A DNA stretch of 64,000 nucleotides from Picosynechococcus sp. PCC 7002 (GTDB taxonomy: Bacteria > Cyanobacteriota > Cyanobacteriia > Cyanobacteriales > MRBY01). Positions within the stretch are counted from its first letter, which is position 1. Each line of letters opens with the position of its first letter. The notes below the pieces were generated by a model that saw nothing but the letters and a program-made list of their open reading frames with translations, was not told the DNA's origin and did not search any database. Position numbers and translations under genes: made by a program. Location: positions 2,232,001 to 2,296,000 of the forward strand of contig NZ_CAWLFA010000001.1 of NCBI RefSeq assembly GCF_963860125.1, given 5' to 3'. Below are positions 35,251 to 43,980 of this stretch, piece after piece.

Positions 35251-35823
35251 TTAATTTAGCGGGGAGAGACCGTTGCCATCTACAAGGATAACTGTACCAG
35301 TAACAGGATCGAAAACGACAAAGCTGCCACCACCACCGGCAAGAGCGTTAGCCTGTGGAGTACTCAAGTTGTCGTCGTTGCCACCAAACAAGACAGAGTT
35401 CGGTGCTACGTTGTTTGCATTAAGCGCTTCAGAAGAGGCAATACTGTTAACTTCGATGTCGCTACCTCCACCAAGAGCATAGGCTTCATTTGTTACACCA
35501 TCTCCTACTACAGTCGGGGTTAAGACGATCTGATCGACTTCAATAGTGGAAGGAGTTGTACCACTCACAAAGTTTGGGTTCGCAATTGTAACTGTTTCAA
35601 TGGTTGGGATGTCGACAATGATAGGAGCGAGCTGGCTACGGACGGCGACAGCAGCGGAATCCTTACCAACAGCGGCAGCAACAGACAAGCTTTCGACATT
35701 CCCATTGGGGAGGAAAGTGGCAGCGGCACCAGCGGCAATCCCACCTTGACCAGCTTGGGCAGTGGAAGCGAGACTGAGGGAGAGCGCACTAGCAGCGGCT
35801 AAAGCAAAAGAAAATTTTTTCAT
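35251..35823 (-). CDS. Small secreted protein, unknown function
   Basis: 190 residues with a clear signal peptide (KKFSFALAAASALSLSLASTAQA). The mature protein has almost no Lys or Arg, no Cys, and is rich in Ala, Val, Gly, Asn and Thr (GGIAAGAAATFLP; SVAAAVGKDSAAVAV). It recalls beta-rich secreted or surface proteins, but I recognise no family. It is divergent from the 906-residue outer-membrane protein across a 562-nt region and has its own terminator. It may be the substrate or ligand of that neighbour; that is inference. Confidence 0.65.
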   Translation of the reverse strand: MKKFSFALAAASALSLSLASTAQAGQGGIAAGAAATFLPNGNVESLSVAAAVGKDSAAVAVRSQLAPIIVDIPTIETVTIANPNFVSGTTPSTIEVDQIVLTPTVVGDGVTNEAYALGGGSDIEVNSIASSEALNANNVAPNSVLFGGNDDNLSTPQANALAGGGGSFVVFDPVTGTVILVDGNGLSPLN

Positions 35824-36385
35824 GGATTTAGGATATTTCTAAGTTGAGTTGATTGTTTTGTCATGCCTAGCAGTGACCTAATTGATAGGAAAAAATCACT
35901 GCTAGTTCTGAAGACGTAAGTATATGAGCAAAAGAGCGAACAATGAAGGATAAAGTATCTAAAAGTCATCAAAACTTTTAGCATTTAATCTTGTCCTCTT
36001 AGACAATATACCCATTTATCATAAAAATACAACAGTATTTGAGCTTTGTGTTCATATCTTAAATTTTTGTCTTTCCCAAAAAAATGATTTCTTGCTATGA
36101 GTCCATCTAAGATATTGCTTTTTTCAGCAAATTTAGCTATCTTCTGGCGAGAGACATCATTGATACTGTTGTTTTGATAAGGTTAGCTTGTCGATAACTC
36201 AAATTTAACATTGTGAAATATTATCGAGTAATCTCTGCCTTGAATTTTATCGATTGGCACAGCAAAATGGTGTTGAGCTAAAAGCAAAGCCCAACTTCAG
36301 GCCCGGTTGTATTACGTCGTACTACTTTTGTGTTTCTGTTGTAGATCTTTCTAGTGACCATTTATTTTTTACAATCCACAGCAAA
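35824..36385. other. AT-rich intergenic region between divergent surface genes
   Basis: 562 nt with no convincing gene. It should hold both promoters. The left end has a perfect inverted repeat listed separately. A short ORF reading toward the right gene from TTG 36254 is in frame with it but lacks a signal-like start. I see no RNA gene here. Confidence 0.6.
35867..35905 (-). promoter_or_regulatory. Perfect 10-bp inverted repeat upstream of the secreted-protein gene
   Basis: CTAGCAGTGA (35867-35876) and TCACTGCTAG (35896-35905) are exact complements separated by 19 nt. The element begins 44 nt before the start codon of the minus-strand gene. It could be a regulator-binding dyad or an mRNA leader hairpin; there is no T-tract, so it is not a terminator. 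Confidence 0.55.
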
Positions 36386-39106
36386 ATGACCTTGCCTAGA
36401 TCTCGCCCCATTCTCCGTAGTCTTCTTTGTGCGATGGCCTCCACTCCCTTCGCCACCCTCGCCGCCGCAATGGAAGCGACTAATGTCAGCGTTGATAATT
36501 CCCTTGAGCAGGTCAATTTATCCCCCACTTCTGCACCAGAAGCCCAAGCAGTCCAGTCTCCAGCAGAAGTTTCAACCGTAGTTCAGAATACTGTCCCTGG
36601 GCCTAATCCAAAGCAGCAACTCATTGCCCGCGCCCCTGCCACCACAGCACAAGATGAATCAAAGCCATCAGCCGAAGCTCCTCCAACAGAACAACTAATT
36701 GCCCAAGTCCCTACCACAGGTAACTCTGGAGCCCCAGCAACAGGTCTCTCGTCGGCTGAGTTAATCCAGTTAGCCCAGCTCCTTTCGCAGCTCGGCGATC
36801 TCTCCGCACTCCAAGAACAACTCAGTAATATCCAAGAAGAGTTGGGTGAAATTCGATCGGTGGTTCGTGATCTCCAACAGGAGAGTGTCATTAACTCTCA
36901 GGCACCCCCTCGCTTATCTGAACCAATACAGCAGCAAGAGAGGGTTGCGACGAATCAAGAAAATTCGCGTCCTGTAGCAACATCGTCACCAGTTTCTAAT
37001 ACAGAAGCCAGCACAGAAACAGACAGTGACGTCGCGCAAATTCCTGTCTTAACGCCAGATCCAATTCCAGAAGAAGAGATACCAGAACCTGAGACTGACG
37101 ATTTTCTTCAAAAAATGCCTCTCAATCGTGTTAATCCCTTAATCACGACACAAAATCTGGATGGCGTACCGATTTCTCATTTTTCCGATTGGGAAATTGC
37201 CGCCTCTGGCCTCCTGTCCGATGCCACAACGAGCGATGTGAATGTAGACGGCTTTGCTCGGCTGGATTCTGACATTTTCCAAGGAACGACCGCTGATAAC
37301 GTGGCGGTGACAGATTTTCGGGGAACTTACGTACGCCTGCGATCTGCCGCCCAAGACCGGGAGGTGGAAACTGAGATTGATCAGGCTGTAACTCTAGGGG
37401 GCTATTTATACCAGTTCACCCTCACAGGAGGATGCGACATCCTTGATCCCGGAGGAGGCGGTAGTGACGAGACTTGTAGTTTTTTACCCCCGGTTGCCTT
37501 CGATCCCCAAAGCTATGACCCAGATACCCTCCTCCCCGGTCGGCTCCTAGATTCGGGTATTGCTTTTGGTGGGGTCGTTTCAGAAGAAAACTTAGCCTTT
37601 ATCAAGCAACCTGGTTTCCAACGAGGATTACCCGGTCAAGAAGTCGGTATTGAACTAAACGTACCCAATTCTGGAATTGTTGCCGTTGGCCCAGAGACAG
37701 GTCGCCAGGGCCAAACCATTCGTCGCGAAAATTTAGATAATACCTACAGTGTTGGAATTGCCAATGTGCGGCAAGTGCTCAAGCAAAATGACCAGGAAGC
37801 CGTTTTAGGGCGAACAGTACGCGGGTTTGCAGCGATTCCCAACGATGAAGATTTTGGCCTCGATAGTGCAGTGCAGCTAGCAACCTTACTCTTGCCGGAT
37901 GTTGACCCAGCCCTAGAAGGGGGAGATGCACCACCAAATCCGAATGTTAATGCTAACTTGTTTAGCGCTGCGAACAATTCTCGCTTACCTGCCAATAGCT
38001 TCACGGCTTATCAAGGGAGTGTTTCCCGTGCAGAAAGCGTTACGGATCTAAGTACTCCGCCAGAGGATATTCCCGCAGCAACCTCGAACAGTTTTTGGGT
38101 CGGTCTTTCTCCTGTGCTTGATCGTGAGATTGAAATCTTAGAAGATGGCAGTCGTTTTAAGGATTTTAGTGGGCCGCGTCTGGTGGCAGCCGCTTATGGT
38201 GAAGGGGGAGCCGAAGTTGCAGATAATCTGAGTGCTCAAGTAGCAGCGACATTACTCAACGAGGTTGGTGGTGTTGATCAGCAGCTATTGTTGGACTTTG
38301 ATGATATTCAGGATGCCTATACTCAAATTGGCTTGGCCTTTTTTGAGCGGGATGCAACACAAATCATCAAAACTCGCTACAGTGAGCGAACAAATTATGT
38401 GCCTCACCTCAGCTTTACAGGCAACCGCACAGATAATCGCAACCGGACTCGCTACTATCTAGGGGCTTTAATTGATTACACAGCCGAGGACACTCAAGAC
38501 TGGCTCAAGGCCTATGTCGGAGGGGATTATCGCTATCAAAATGTGAATGCTGGGGTGCGCGCAGAAGTGGGTGGTATTGGCTACCTCAATCCTGATAAAG
38601 ACTACTACAGCCGTCTCTGGGGCAATGTTGCAAAAACTTTTTCGGCAAATAATGGCAATTCGTTTACTTTAGCGGCAGGCTTGGATTACGCGATTGACCA
38701 AGATCAGCAGATTGGCGATATTTTTGTGGGTTCGACCGGGAGTCGAGCAACGGTAAGTGCGGCGGCTCGACTTGGGGGAGTGACTTTATCGGCAGATCAA
38801 AACTTCGGCGGTCTTTTGCCCAACTCTGATGAAAGTAACCTGACGCTCAGGTTAGGAACTCAATTAGGAGATAACTTCTCTCTGTCTGGTTATTACACAC
38901 CTTTTGATGAGGATACTGTGGTTGCTAGATATGGTGTAAACGCAGGGATTAAATTTGGATCTTTTTACAATAGTCCCAGCTTAGTCTTTGGTTGGAGTCA
39001 GGACGAGTATAAGTTTGCCACAGGAACTTTTACGGATGATCGTTTCACGGTCTCCTTTAGCACGGGTCAGCCTAATGCTCCTTTTGTGACGGGCACTCGC
39101 CGCTAG
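36386..39106 (+). CDS. Predicted outer-membrane protein with coiled coil and C-terminal beta-strands
   Basis: 906 residues from ATG 36386, where a signal sequence begins (LPRSRPILRSLLCAMASTPF). Next is a low-complexity Ala/Pro/Gln/Glu-rich part, then a heptad-like coiled coil (about residues 125-175, LSQLGDLSALQEQLSNIQEE and LGEIRSVVRDLQQES), then a beta-rich body. The last 250 residues alternate polar and hydrophobic (AYVGGDYRYQNVNAGVRAEV; LTLRLGTQLGDNFSLSGYY) like barrel strands. Two Cys near residue 350 may pair. I do not recognise a named family. No HIP1 site was seen in it. It is divergent from the secreted 190-residue gene. Confidence 0.65.
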   Translation: MTLPRSRPILRSLLCAMASTPFATLAAAMEATNVSVDNSLEQVNLSPTSAPEAQAVQSPAEVSTVVQNTVPGPNPKQQLIARAPATTAQDESKPSAEAPPTEQLIAQVPTTGNSGAPATGLSSAELIQLAQLLSQLGDLSALQEQLSNIQEELGEIRSVVRDLQQESVINSQAPPRLSEPIQQQERVATNQENSRPVATSSPVSNTEASTETDSDVAQIPVLTPDPIPEEEIPEPETDDFLQKMPLNRVNPLITTQNLDGVPISHFSDWEIAASGLLSDATTSDVNVDGFARLDSDIFQGTTADNVAVTDFRGTYVRLRSAAQDREVETEIDQAVTLGGYLYQFTLTGGCDILDPGGGGSDETCSFLPPVAFDPQSYDPDTLLPGRLLDSGIAFGGVVSEENLAFIKQPGFQRGLPGQEVGIELNVPNSGIVAVGPETGRQGQTIRRENLDNTYSVGIANVRQVLKQNDQEAVLGRTVRGFAAIPNDEDFGLDSAVQLATLLLPDVDPALEGGDAPPNPNVNANLFSAANNSRLPANSFTAYQGSVSRAESVTDLSTPPEDIPAATSNSFWVGLSPVLDREIEILEDGSRFKDFSGPRLVAAAYGEGGAEVADNLSAQVAATLLNEVGGVDQQLLLDFDDIQDAYTQIGLAFFERDATQIIKTRYSERTNYVPHLSFTGNRTDNRNRTRYYLGALIDYTAEDTQDWLKAYVGGDYRYQNVNAGVRAEVGGIGYLNPDKDYYSRLWGNVAKTFSANNGNSFTLAAGLDYAIDQDQQIGDIFVGSTGSRATVSAAARLGGVTLSADQNFGGLLPNSDESNLTLRLGTQLGDNFSLSGYYTPFDEDTVVARYGVNAGIKFGSFYNSPSLVFGWSQDEYKFATGTFTDDRFTVSFSTGQPNAPFVTGTRR

Positions 39107-39126
39107 TTACTTTTGAGACTAAGTTG

Positions 39127-39909
39127 CTATTGGGGTAGACCCCAATGATTGATACGTTCCGTTAACCAATTGCTATTTTGCCAATCGGTTACTGTTTTCT
39201 GGAGGGCTTGGCTCAGGCTTTGGTGTTGTCTTCCCTTGGGAAAGGCGATCGCCAAGGGATTTCCCGTGAGCCAAGCGGGGAGGAGTTGATATTCTGGGTA
39301 TTCCTGTACCCAGCCCGTGAGGACGGAATGATCCCCCGCAAAGAAGGCGGTTTCGTTATTTTCGAGGTAATTTAACGCCTCTTGATAGGAGTTAACGCCA
39401 ACAAGAGTGACTCCAGGGAAATAGGCCCGTACGGCGGCGATCGCCTCGGAACCTTCGAGGACAACGATCCGTTGATCACTGATTTGATTTAGGGATTGGA
39501 TCTCGCGATCCCGTGTCACGAAGCCAATCCCATCGAGGTAATAGTAGGGACTAAAATTCACGAGCCGTTGACGGGAAGCATTGAGGCCGAGTTGGGCAAT
39601 GACGAGATCCACTTCCCCGGTCAGCACCGCATCGAGGCGTTCCTGGTTTGTGAGGGGAATTAATTCTACTGCTTGGCGATCGCCTAATAATTCCGCCGCC
39701 AGTTGGTGCGCAATCTCAATTTCTAAGCCCTGTAAATTTCCCGCTTCATCCCGAAATCCTAAAGGCCGCACATTTTCCTTGACCGCGACCCGGAGAATTC
39801 CCCGTGCTTGGATGGTTTCAAGGGGGGTGGCTTGGGTTAAAGATGTTGACCCGAAAAAGAAGCTAGCGGCGATCGCCAACCCATATCCAAATACTCCACC
39901 GCGCGCCAT
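39127..39909 (-). CDS. Extracellular solute-binding protein, family 3 (polar amino-acid type)
   Basis: 260 residues: a signal peptide (FGYGLAIAASFFFGSTSLTQA), then the family-3 pattern: TIQARGILRVAVKENVRPLG, then LQGLEIEIAHQLAAELLG, DLVIAQLGLNASRQRLVNFS, and YQEALNYLENNETAFFAGD. These periplasmic proteins deliver amino acids to ABC importers. No permease or ATPase is adjacent, so it would use one encoded elsewhere. Its 3' end is duplicated at 35043-35128. The rplT terminator lies just upstream. Confidence 0.82.
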   Translation of the reverse strand: MARGGVFGYGLAIAASFFFGSTSLTQATPLETIQARGILRVAVKENVRPLGFRDEAGNLQGLEIEIAHQLAAELLGDRQAVELIPLTNQERLDAVLTGEVDLVIAQLGLNASRQRLVNFSPYYYLDGIGFVTRDREIQSLNQISDQRIVVLEGSEAIAAVRAYFPGVTLVGVNSYQEALNYLENNETAFFAGDHSVLTGWVQEYPEYQLLPAWLTGNPLAIAFPKGRQHQSLSQALQKTVTDWQNSNWLTERINHWGLPQ

Positions 39910-39923
39910 GAGTTCCCCCTAAC

Positions 39924-39952
39924 AAAAAAACCCCAGAATGGCTACTCTGGGG
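39924..39952 (-). terminator. Terminator of the rpmI-rplT operon
   Basis: CCCCAGA (39931-39937) pairs with TCTGGGG (39946-39952), followed by TTTTTTT on the minus strand. It lies between rplT and the binding-protein gene. Confidence 0.75.
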
Positions 39953-40008
39953 GCTAATTCAATTCTTCACTTTTAATAATGCCACAACCGACGAAATGGT
40001 GTTACTGT

Positions 40009-40359
40009 CTAGGCACTTTTTGCCACTTCAACCACCTGGGCAAAGGCTTGGGGGTCAACAACAGCCAGTTCAGCCAGCATCTTCCGGTTGATCTCAATGT
40101 TCGCTTTTTTGAGTTGGTGGGTAAGTTTGCTGTAGCTCAGACCATTCAACCGGGCTGCGGCATTAACCCGCACGATCCACAGACGACGAAAATCACGCTT
40201 TTTCTTGCGGCGATCGCGGTAGGCATTCCGGAGTGCCTTCATGACCTGCTGGTTTGCAGTGCGGAAGAGCTTGGAGTGGGAACCCCGGAAACCTTTCGCT
40301 AACTTAAGGATTTTTTTACGACGCTTACGGGCGACGTTACCGCGCTTTACTCTTGGCAT
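40009..40359 (-). CDS. rplT: 50S ribosomal protein L20
   Basis: 116 residues starting MPRVKRGNVARKRRKKILKL, with GFRGSHSKLFRTANQQVMKA and RDFRRLWIVRVNAAAR, the universal L20 signature. L20 is needed for 50S assembly. It follows rpmI by 78 nt on the same strand, the standard pair; infC is not in the window. Confidence 0.97.
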   Translation of the reverse strand: MPRVKRGNVARKRRKKILKLAKGFRGSHSKLFRTANQQVMKALRNAYRDRRKKKRDFRRLWIVRVNAAARLNGLSYSKLTHQLKKANIEINRKMLAELAVVDPQAFAQVVEVAKSA

Positions 40360-40437
40360 AAACTTTACCTATATATAATTTAAGTAATAAAACTCTCGAT
40401 TTTTCAGAAACCAGACAGTTTCTACCGTTCGTTGTCT

Positions 40438-40641
40438 CTAGGCGTAGGGAAGCATCAGACGAACATTTTTCTCATCGCTCTTGTCCACGAGGGCCATCCC
40501 AGACAGACGACGACGCTTCTGTTCTGCGCTCTTATGGTTCAAAAGGTGATTCTTAAACGCTTTGCGACGGGCGATTTTCTTGCCGCTGCCAGTCAGCTTA
40601 AACCGTTTCGCAGCTGCACGGCGAGTCTTTAATTTAGGCAT
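40438..40641 (-). CDS. rpmI: 50S ribosomal protein L35
   Basis: 67 residues starting MPKLKTRRAAAKRFKLTGSG and ending RLMLPYA, with the L35 core NHLLNHKSAEQKRRL. It is the first gene of the rpmI-rplT unit and divergent from an ABC-2 permease gene. Confidence 0.96.
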   Translation of the reverse strand: MPKLKTRRAAAKRFKLTGSGKKIARRKAFKNHLLNHKSAEQKRRRLSGMALVDKSDEKNVRLMLPYA

Positions 40642-40796
40642 ATAAGTTTCTATAAATCGACACAGCTTACAATAATACCTCGTTTATGCCAAATCCTTCA
40701 AGGCCCATGGCAGTTTGATTTGGTTTACGAATCTAGCCCCGAATCATTAGCTACCTAAATGATGAACCCTAGCAAGTTCGCCTAAAATTCGATAAT

Positions 40797-41678
40797 GTGA
40801 AGCGATGTAAAGTTGTCCTAAAAAGCACCGTGACTAACCTAGAAGCCGTCTCCGATCAAGTCCGTACCACCACGACCCCACCGCCCCGTCAACGCTTTGA
40901 ACTCGCCCATCTTTGGGGTGATACCCTCGGTGTTTTTTGGGGGGACTGGTTAAAGTTGCGGGTGCGCCTCAAACAGGTGGCAGCAACGGGTTTGGTTTCG
41001 CCACTCATCTATATTTTGGCTTTTGGTCTGGGACTCGGTAGTGCCCTAGATCAAGCGATTACTCCCCCCGCCGGGGATACCTACCTAGAATTTATCTTGC
41101 CGGGGATGGTTGCCCTGTCTTCGATGACCATTAGTTTCGGGGGGACGACTTTCTCGATCTGTGGCGATCGCCTCTACAGCAAAACCTTTGAAGAATTGCT
41201 CCTGTTGCCCGTCCATCCCCTCGCCTTACACCTAGGGAAAATGATGGCTGGCATCCTGCGGGGACTGATGACGGCGGGGTCGGTGCTGATTGTGGCAATC
41301 CTTTTTACGGGCAAAGTTTTTAGCTTTATCAATCCTCTGTTCATTCTGTTGCTGCTGTTGAACTGCGCTGTGTTTGCGGGGTTAGGGGTGATTGTCGGTC
41401 TACGGGTCAAATCCCTGGAAAGTGTGGGGATTTTTAATAATTTCTTGATTGTGCCGATGTCCTTTTTGGGGGCGACCTTTTTCGACCCGGAAACCTTACC
41501 CCGTCTGTTCCGGGCAATTGTCTATTGCATTCCCCTCACCTACACCACCACCGGACTACGGGCGGCGGCCTATTTACCCCTTTCGGAATTTCCCTGGCAC
41601 GCGATTCCTATTTTGGCGGGGGTGGCGATCGCCCTAGCCTTTGTGGGTGCTTACCAATTTTCCCACCAGCGGGATTAA
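40797..41678 (+). CDS. ABC-2 type transporter permease
   Basis: 293 residues with about six transmembrane helices and the ABC-2 membrane fold: FILPGMVALSSMTISFGG, then SKTFEELLLLPVHPLAL at the coupling region, then NNFLIVPMSFLGATFF and the terminal helices. It exports an unknown substrate, possibly a polysaccharide, lipid or drug. No ATPase gene is adjacent. The GTG at 40797 is the longest start; a second GTG at 40830 (TNLEAVSDQ) is equally plausible as neither has a clear ribosome-binding site. The next gene starts four nt after its stop. Confidence 0.82.
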   Translation: MKRCKVVLKSTVTNLEAVSDQVRTTTTPPPRQRFELAHLWGDTLGVFWGDWLKLRVRLKQVAATGLVSPLIYILAFGLGLGSALDQAITPPAGDTYLEFILPGMVALSSMTISFGGTTFSICGDRLYSKTFEELLLLPVHPLALHLGKMMAGILRGLMTAGSVLIVAILFTGKVFSFINPLFILLLLLNCAVFAGLGVIVGLRVKSLESVGIFNNFLIVPMSFLGATFFDPETLPRLFRAIVYCIPLTYTTTGLRAAAYLPLSEFPWHAIPILAGVAIALAFVGAYQFSHQRD

Positions 41679-41682
41679 AACT

Positions 41683-42132
41683 ATGACCTGGCAAACGGTG
41701 ACGGGCTTGCTTACACGGGGTCATCAAGTGGCTTCGGGGCAAGCGAAAAACAGTCCCTATGAAGCGGGTACCATTGCGCTGCAAACACCTCATTTTCGTA
41801 ACCTGGGCCTAGATTTATCCGGTTATTTTCCGGGTACTCTCAATATCTCCATTGCGCCCAAAACCTTTACTCTGATTCAACCCCGTTATACGTTCACAAA
41901 TCTGCAATGGCACCCGGATTTTTCCCCAGAGACCTTTTCTTTTAGTCCCTGTTACATTGAGCACCGCCAGCAGCGGTATGATGGCCTAATTTATTACCCG
42001 CATCCTGAAACGAAACTGGGCCATTTCCAAGCCCCTGCCACCCTCGAAGTCCTTGCTCCCCTGATTCTGGATCTCACCTATGGCGATCGCCTCCAGTTGT
42101 CGCTGCACCGGGCCGAGGTCAGGATAGAATAG
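41683..42132 (+). CDS. Small protein resembling archaeal CTP-dependent riboflavin kinase (RibK/DUF120 fold)
   Basis: 149 residues from ATG 41683. Three features recall the RibK/DUF120 cradle-loop barrel: an early VASGQA segment, the YFPGTLNISI turn (PGTLN is the family signature), and the end LEVLAPLILDLTYGDRLQLS, like the family's LEIIAP...L-DGD-V-I. Known RibK uses CTP to phosphorylate riboflavin in archaea. Here, similarity is partial and the activity is unproven. It is tightly linked to the ABC-2 permease gene. Confidence 0.5.
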   Translation: MTWQTVTGLLTRGHQVASGQAKNSPYEAGTIALQTPHFRNLGLDLSGYFPGTLNISIAPKTFTLIQPRYTFTNLQWHPDFSPETFSFSPCYIEHRQQRYDGLIYYPHPETKLGHFQAPATLEVLAPLILDLTYGDRLQLSLHRAEVRIE

Positions 42133-42201
42133 GCGGCAAAGACGGCTGCACCGTTGATTTCTCTCCTCCCGCATCCATCCCCCCTAACCCCTTTGAAATC
42201 T

Positions 42202-42900
42202 ATGCAACTGTCCCCTTCTCCCAGTGGTGAATACTTTTGCCTGCAAACCCTCGATCTATACGACGACGCCGAATGTCAGTCCCTCGGTACCCAAGCTGCC
42301 GCTGGTCGTCGGGTGCAAATGCTCAATAAAGAAACAGACCAGGCTGTGCGGGTGATGACCGTCGAAGATGGCTACTGTACCTGGCTCAAAAAAGCAGATT
42401 TACGACACCTCGAAGTCGCCGAAGAACCCTACGAATTTGTCCCCGTTGATCGTCCAGAAATCGAAGCGCGCATGGAAAATATTTTGATCTTTGCCCATGC
42501 TGCAAAGCGGGTGAGTAATACCTATCTGTGGGGGGGCACCACCGCGCCGAATTATGATTGTTCTGGATTTATCCAGGCGGCCTACGCTTCCCAGGGGATT
42601 TGGTTACCGCGCAACTCTTATCAACAGGGGGATTTTGTTGAACCTGTGTCCCAAGAAGAATTGGAACTCGGCGATTTAATTTTCTTTGCCAAAGAGCAAC
42701 GCATTGATCACGTCGCCCTATACCTCGGGGAGGGCTATTATATCCATAGCTCCGGCATCGAGATGGGCCGCAATGGCATTGGCATCGATCGCCTCTGGGA
42801 GCCGTGGGATATGATTAGCCGCGCCTACCACCAGACCCTCTGCGGTTTTGGTCGCGTCATGGAAAGTTACGCCCCACCGTCCTTAGCTTGTCAAATTTAA
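42202..42900 (+). CDS. NlpC/P60 cell-wall endopeptidase with SH3-like N-terminus
   Basis: 232 residues from ATG 42202. The first 100 residues resemble a bacterial SH3 domain (LYDDAECQSLGTQAAAGRRV; TVEDGYCTWLKKADL). The catalytic domain follows with YLWGGTTAPNYDCSGFIQAA (nucleophile Cys), RIDHVALYLGEGYYIHSSG (His residues), as in NlpC/P60 gamma-D-Glu-diamino-acid peptidases that trim peptidoglycan peptides. No signal peptide is apparent, which is common for cyanobacterial members. It is 9 nt before the glycosyltransferase start. Confidence 0.88.
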   Translation: MQLSPSPSGEYFCLQTLDLYDDAECQSLGTQAAAGRRVQMLNKETDQAVRVMTVEDGYCTWLKKADLRHLEVAEEPYEFVPVDRPEIEARMENILIFAHAAKRVSNTYLWGGTTAPNYDCSGFIQAAYASQGIWLPRNSYQQGDFVEPVSQEELELGDLIFFAKEQRIDHVALYLGEGYYIHSSGIEMGRNGIGIDRLWEPWDMISRAYHQTLCGFGRVMESYAPPSLACQI

Positions 42901-42909
42901 CCACCATTG

Positions 42910-43914
42910 ATGTCTAGTCCTGCCCCGATTACCGAAGCGCCTACCACGACTCAAACTCTGTCGATTGTGGTGCCCATCTACAACGAAGTGGAAAGTCTGC
43001 CGCACCTCCTCCAGGCGATCGCCTCGGTGATGCAAGCCCATAACTATGCCTACGAAATTATCTGTGTGGACGATGGCTCTAAGGATGGCTCTACGGCACT
43101 CTTAAAAAAATTAGCCACCGAGCGGGAAGACCTGCGGGCGATTATTTTGCGGCGCAACTACGGCCAAACTCCAGCAATGGCAGCGGGATTCCAACACGCC
43201 CAAGGGGAGATCATTATTTCCCTAGATGCAGATTTACAAAATGATCCGGCGGATATCCCCAACCTGCTCCAAAAAATGAACGAAGGTTATGATCTCGTCA
43301 GCGGTTGGCGCAAGGAACGACAGGATAACCAGTGGACGCGGCTTCTCCCTTCAAAAATTGCCAATGCCCTGATCCGTCGGGTAACGGGGGTCAATCTCCA
43401 TGATTATGGCTGTTCCCTCAAGGCTTACCGGACGGAAATTTTGGCAGATCTGAATCTCTATGGGGAATTGCACCGCTTCATCCCCGCCCTAGCGTTTATT
43501 GAGGGAGCGACTATTTCTGAAATTCCCGTGCGGCACCATGCCCGCCAGTTTGGCAGCAGTAAATACGGCCTAGACCGGACGTTTCGGGTGCTGCTTGATC
43601 TGTTGACGGTGTGGTTTATGAAAAAATTCCTCACCCGCCCGATGCACGTTTTTGGCTACCTCGGCATTATTTTTATGCTCGTTGGTTTTATTTTGGGGGG
43701 CTATTTATCTGTCCTCAAGTTATTTCTCGGTCAAGCGATTGGCGATCGCCCTTTGTTGCTCCTGGTAGCGATCCTTTTATTAGCCGGGGTGCAACTCTTT
43801 GGTTTTGGCCTCTTGGGGGAACTGTTGATCCGCACCTACCACGAATCTCAAGGGCGGCCCATCTACCGGGTTCGTTCCATTGTTGGGCAGTCTAAACATT
43901 TTTCGGCCCAATAA
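42910..43914 (+). CDS. GT2 family glycosyltransferase with C-terminal membrane helices (dolichol-phosphate-mannose-synthase type)
   Basis: 334 residues from ATG 42910. The GT-A core has LSIVVPIYNEVESLP, VDDGSKDGS and SLDADLQNDPADIP, with the Gly/Trp/Arg region YDLVSGWRKERQDN and LHDYGCSLKAYR. Two C-terminal helices (YLGIIFMLVGFILGG and LLVAILLLAGVQLFG) match bacterial enzymes such as GtrB/ArnC-type transferases that load a sugar on polyprenyl phosphate. It probably serves surface polysaccharide or lipid glycosylation. Confidence 0.87.
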   Translation: MSSPAPITEAPTTTQTLSIVVPIYNEVESLPHLLQAIASVMQAHNYAYEIICVDDGSKDGSTALLKKLATEREDLRAIILRRNYGQTPAMAAGFQHAQGEIIISLDADLQNDPADIPNLLQKMNEGYDLVSGWRKERQDNQWTRLLPSKIANALIRRVTGVNLHDYGCSLKAYRTEILADLNLYGELHRFIPALAFIEGATISEIPVRHHARQFGSSKYGLDRTFRVLLDLLTVWFMKKFLTRPMHVFGYLGIIFMLVGFILGGYLSVLKLFLGQAIGDRPLLLLVAILLLAGVQLFGFGLLGELLIRTYHESQGRPIYRVRSIVGQSKHFSAQ

Positions 43915-43950
43915 AAAACTCCCCATTCCAGAGATGGAACAGAGAGTTGG
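43913..43950 (-). terminator. Weak terminator of the ArsA-like gene
   Basis: AACTC...ATTCC pairs imperfectly with GGAAC...GAGTT, and in the minus direction is followed by TTTTTT. It serves the gene ending at 43981. Confidence 0.45.
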
Positions 43951-43980
43951 GTGATTTGTATTTAAAAAATTTCGGGCAGT

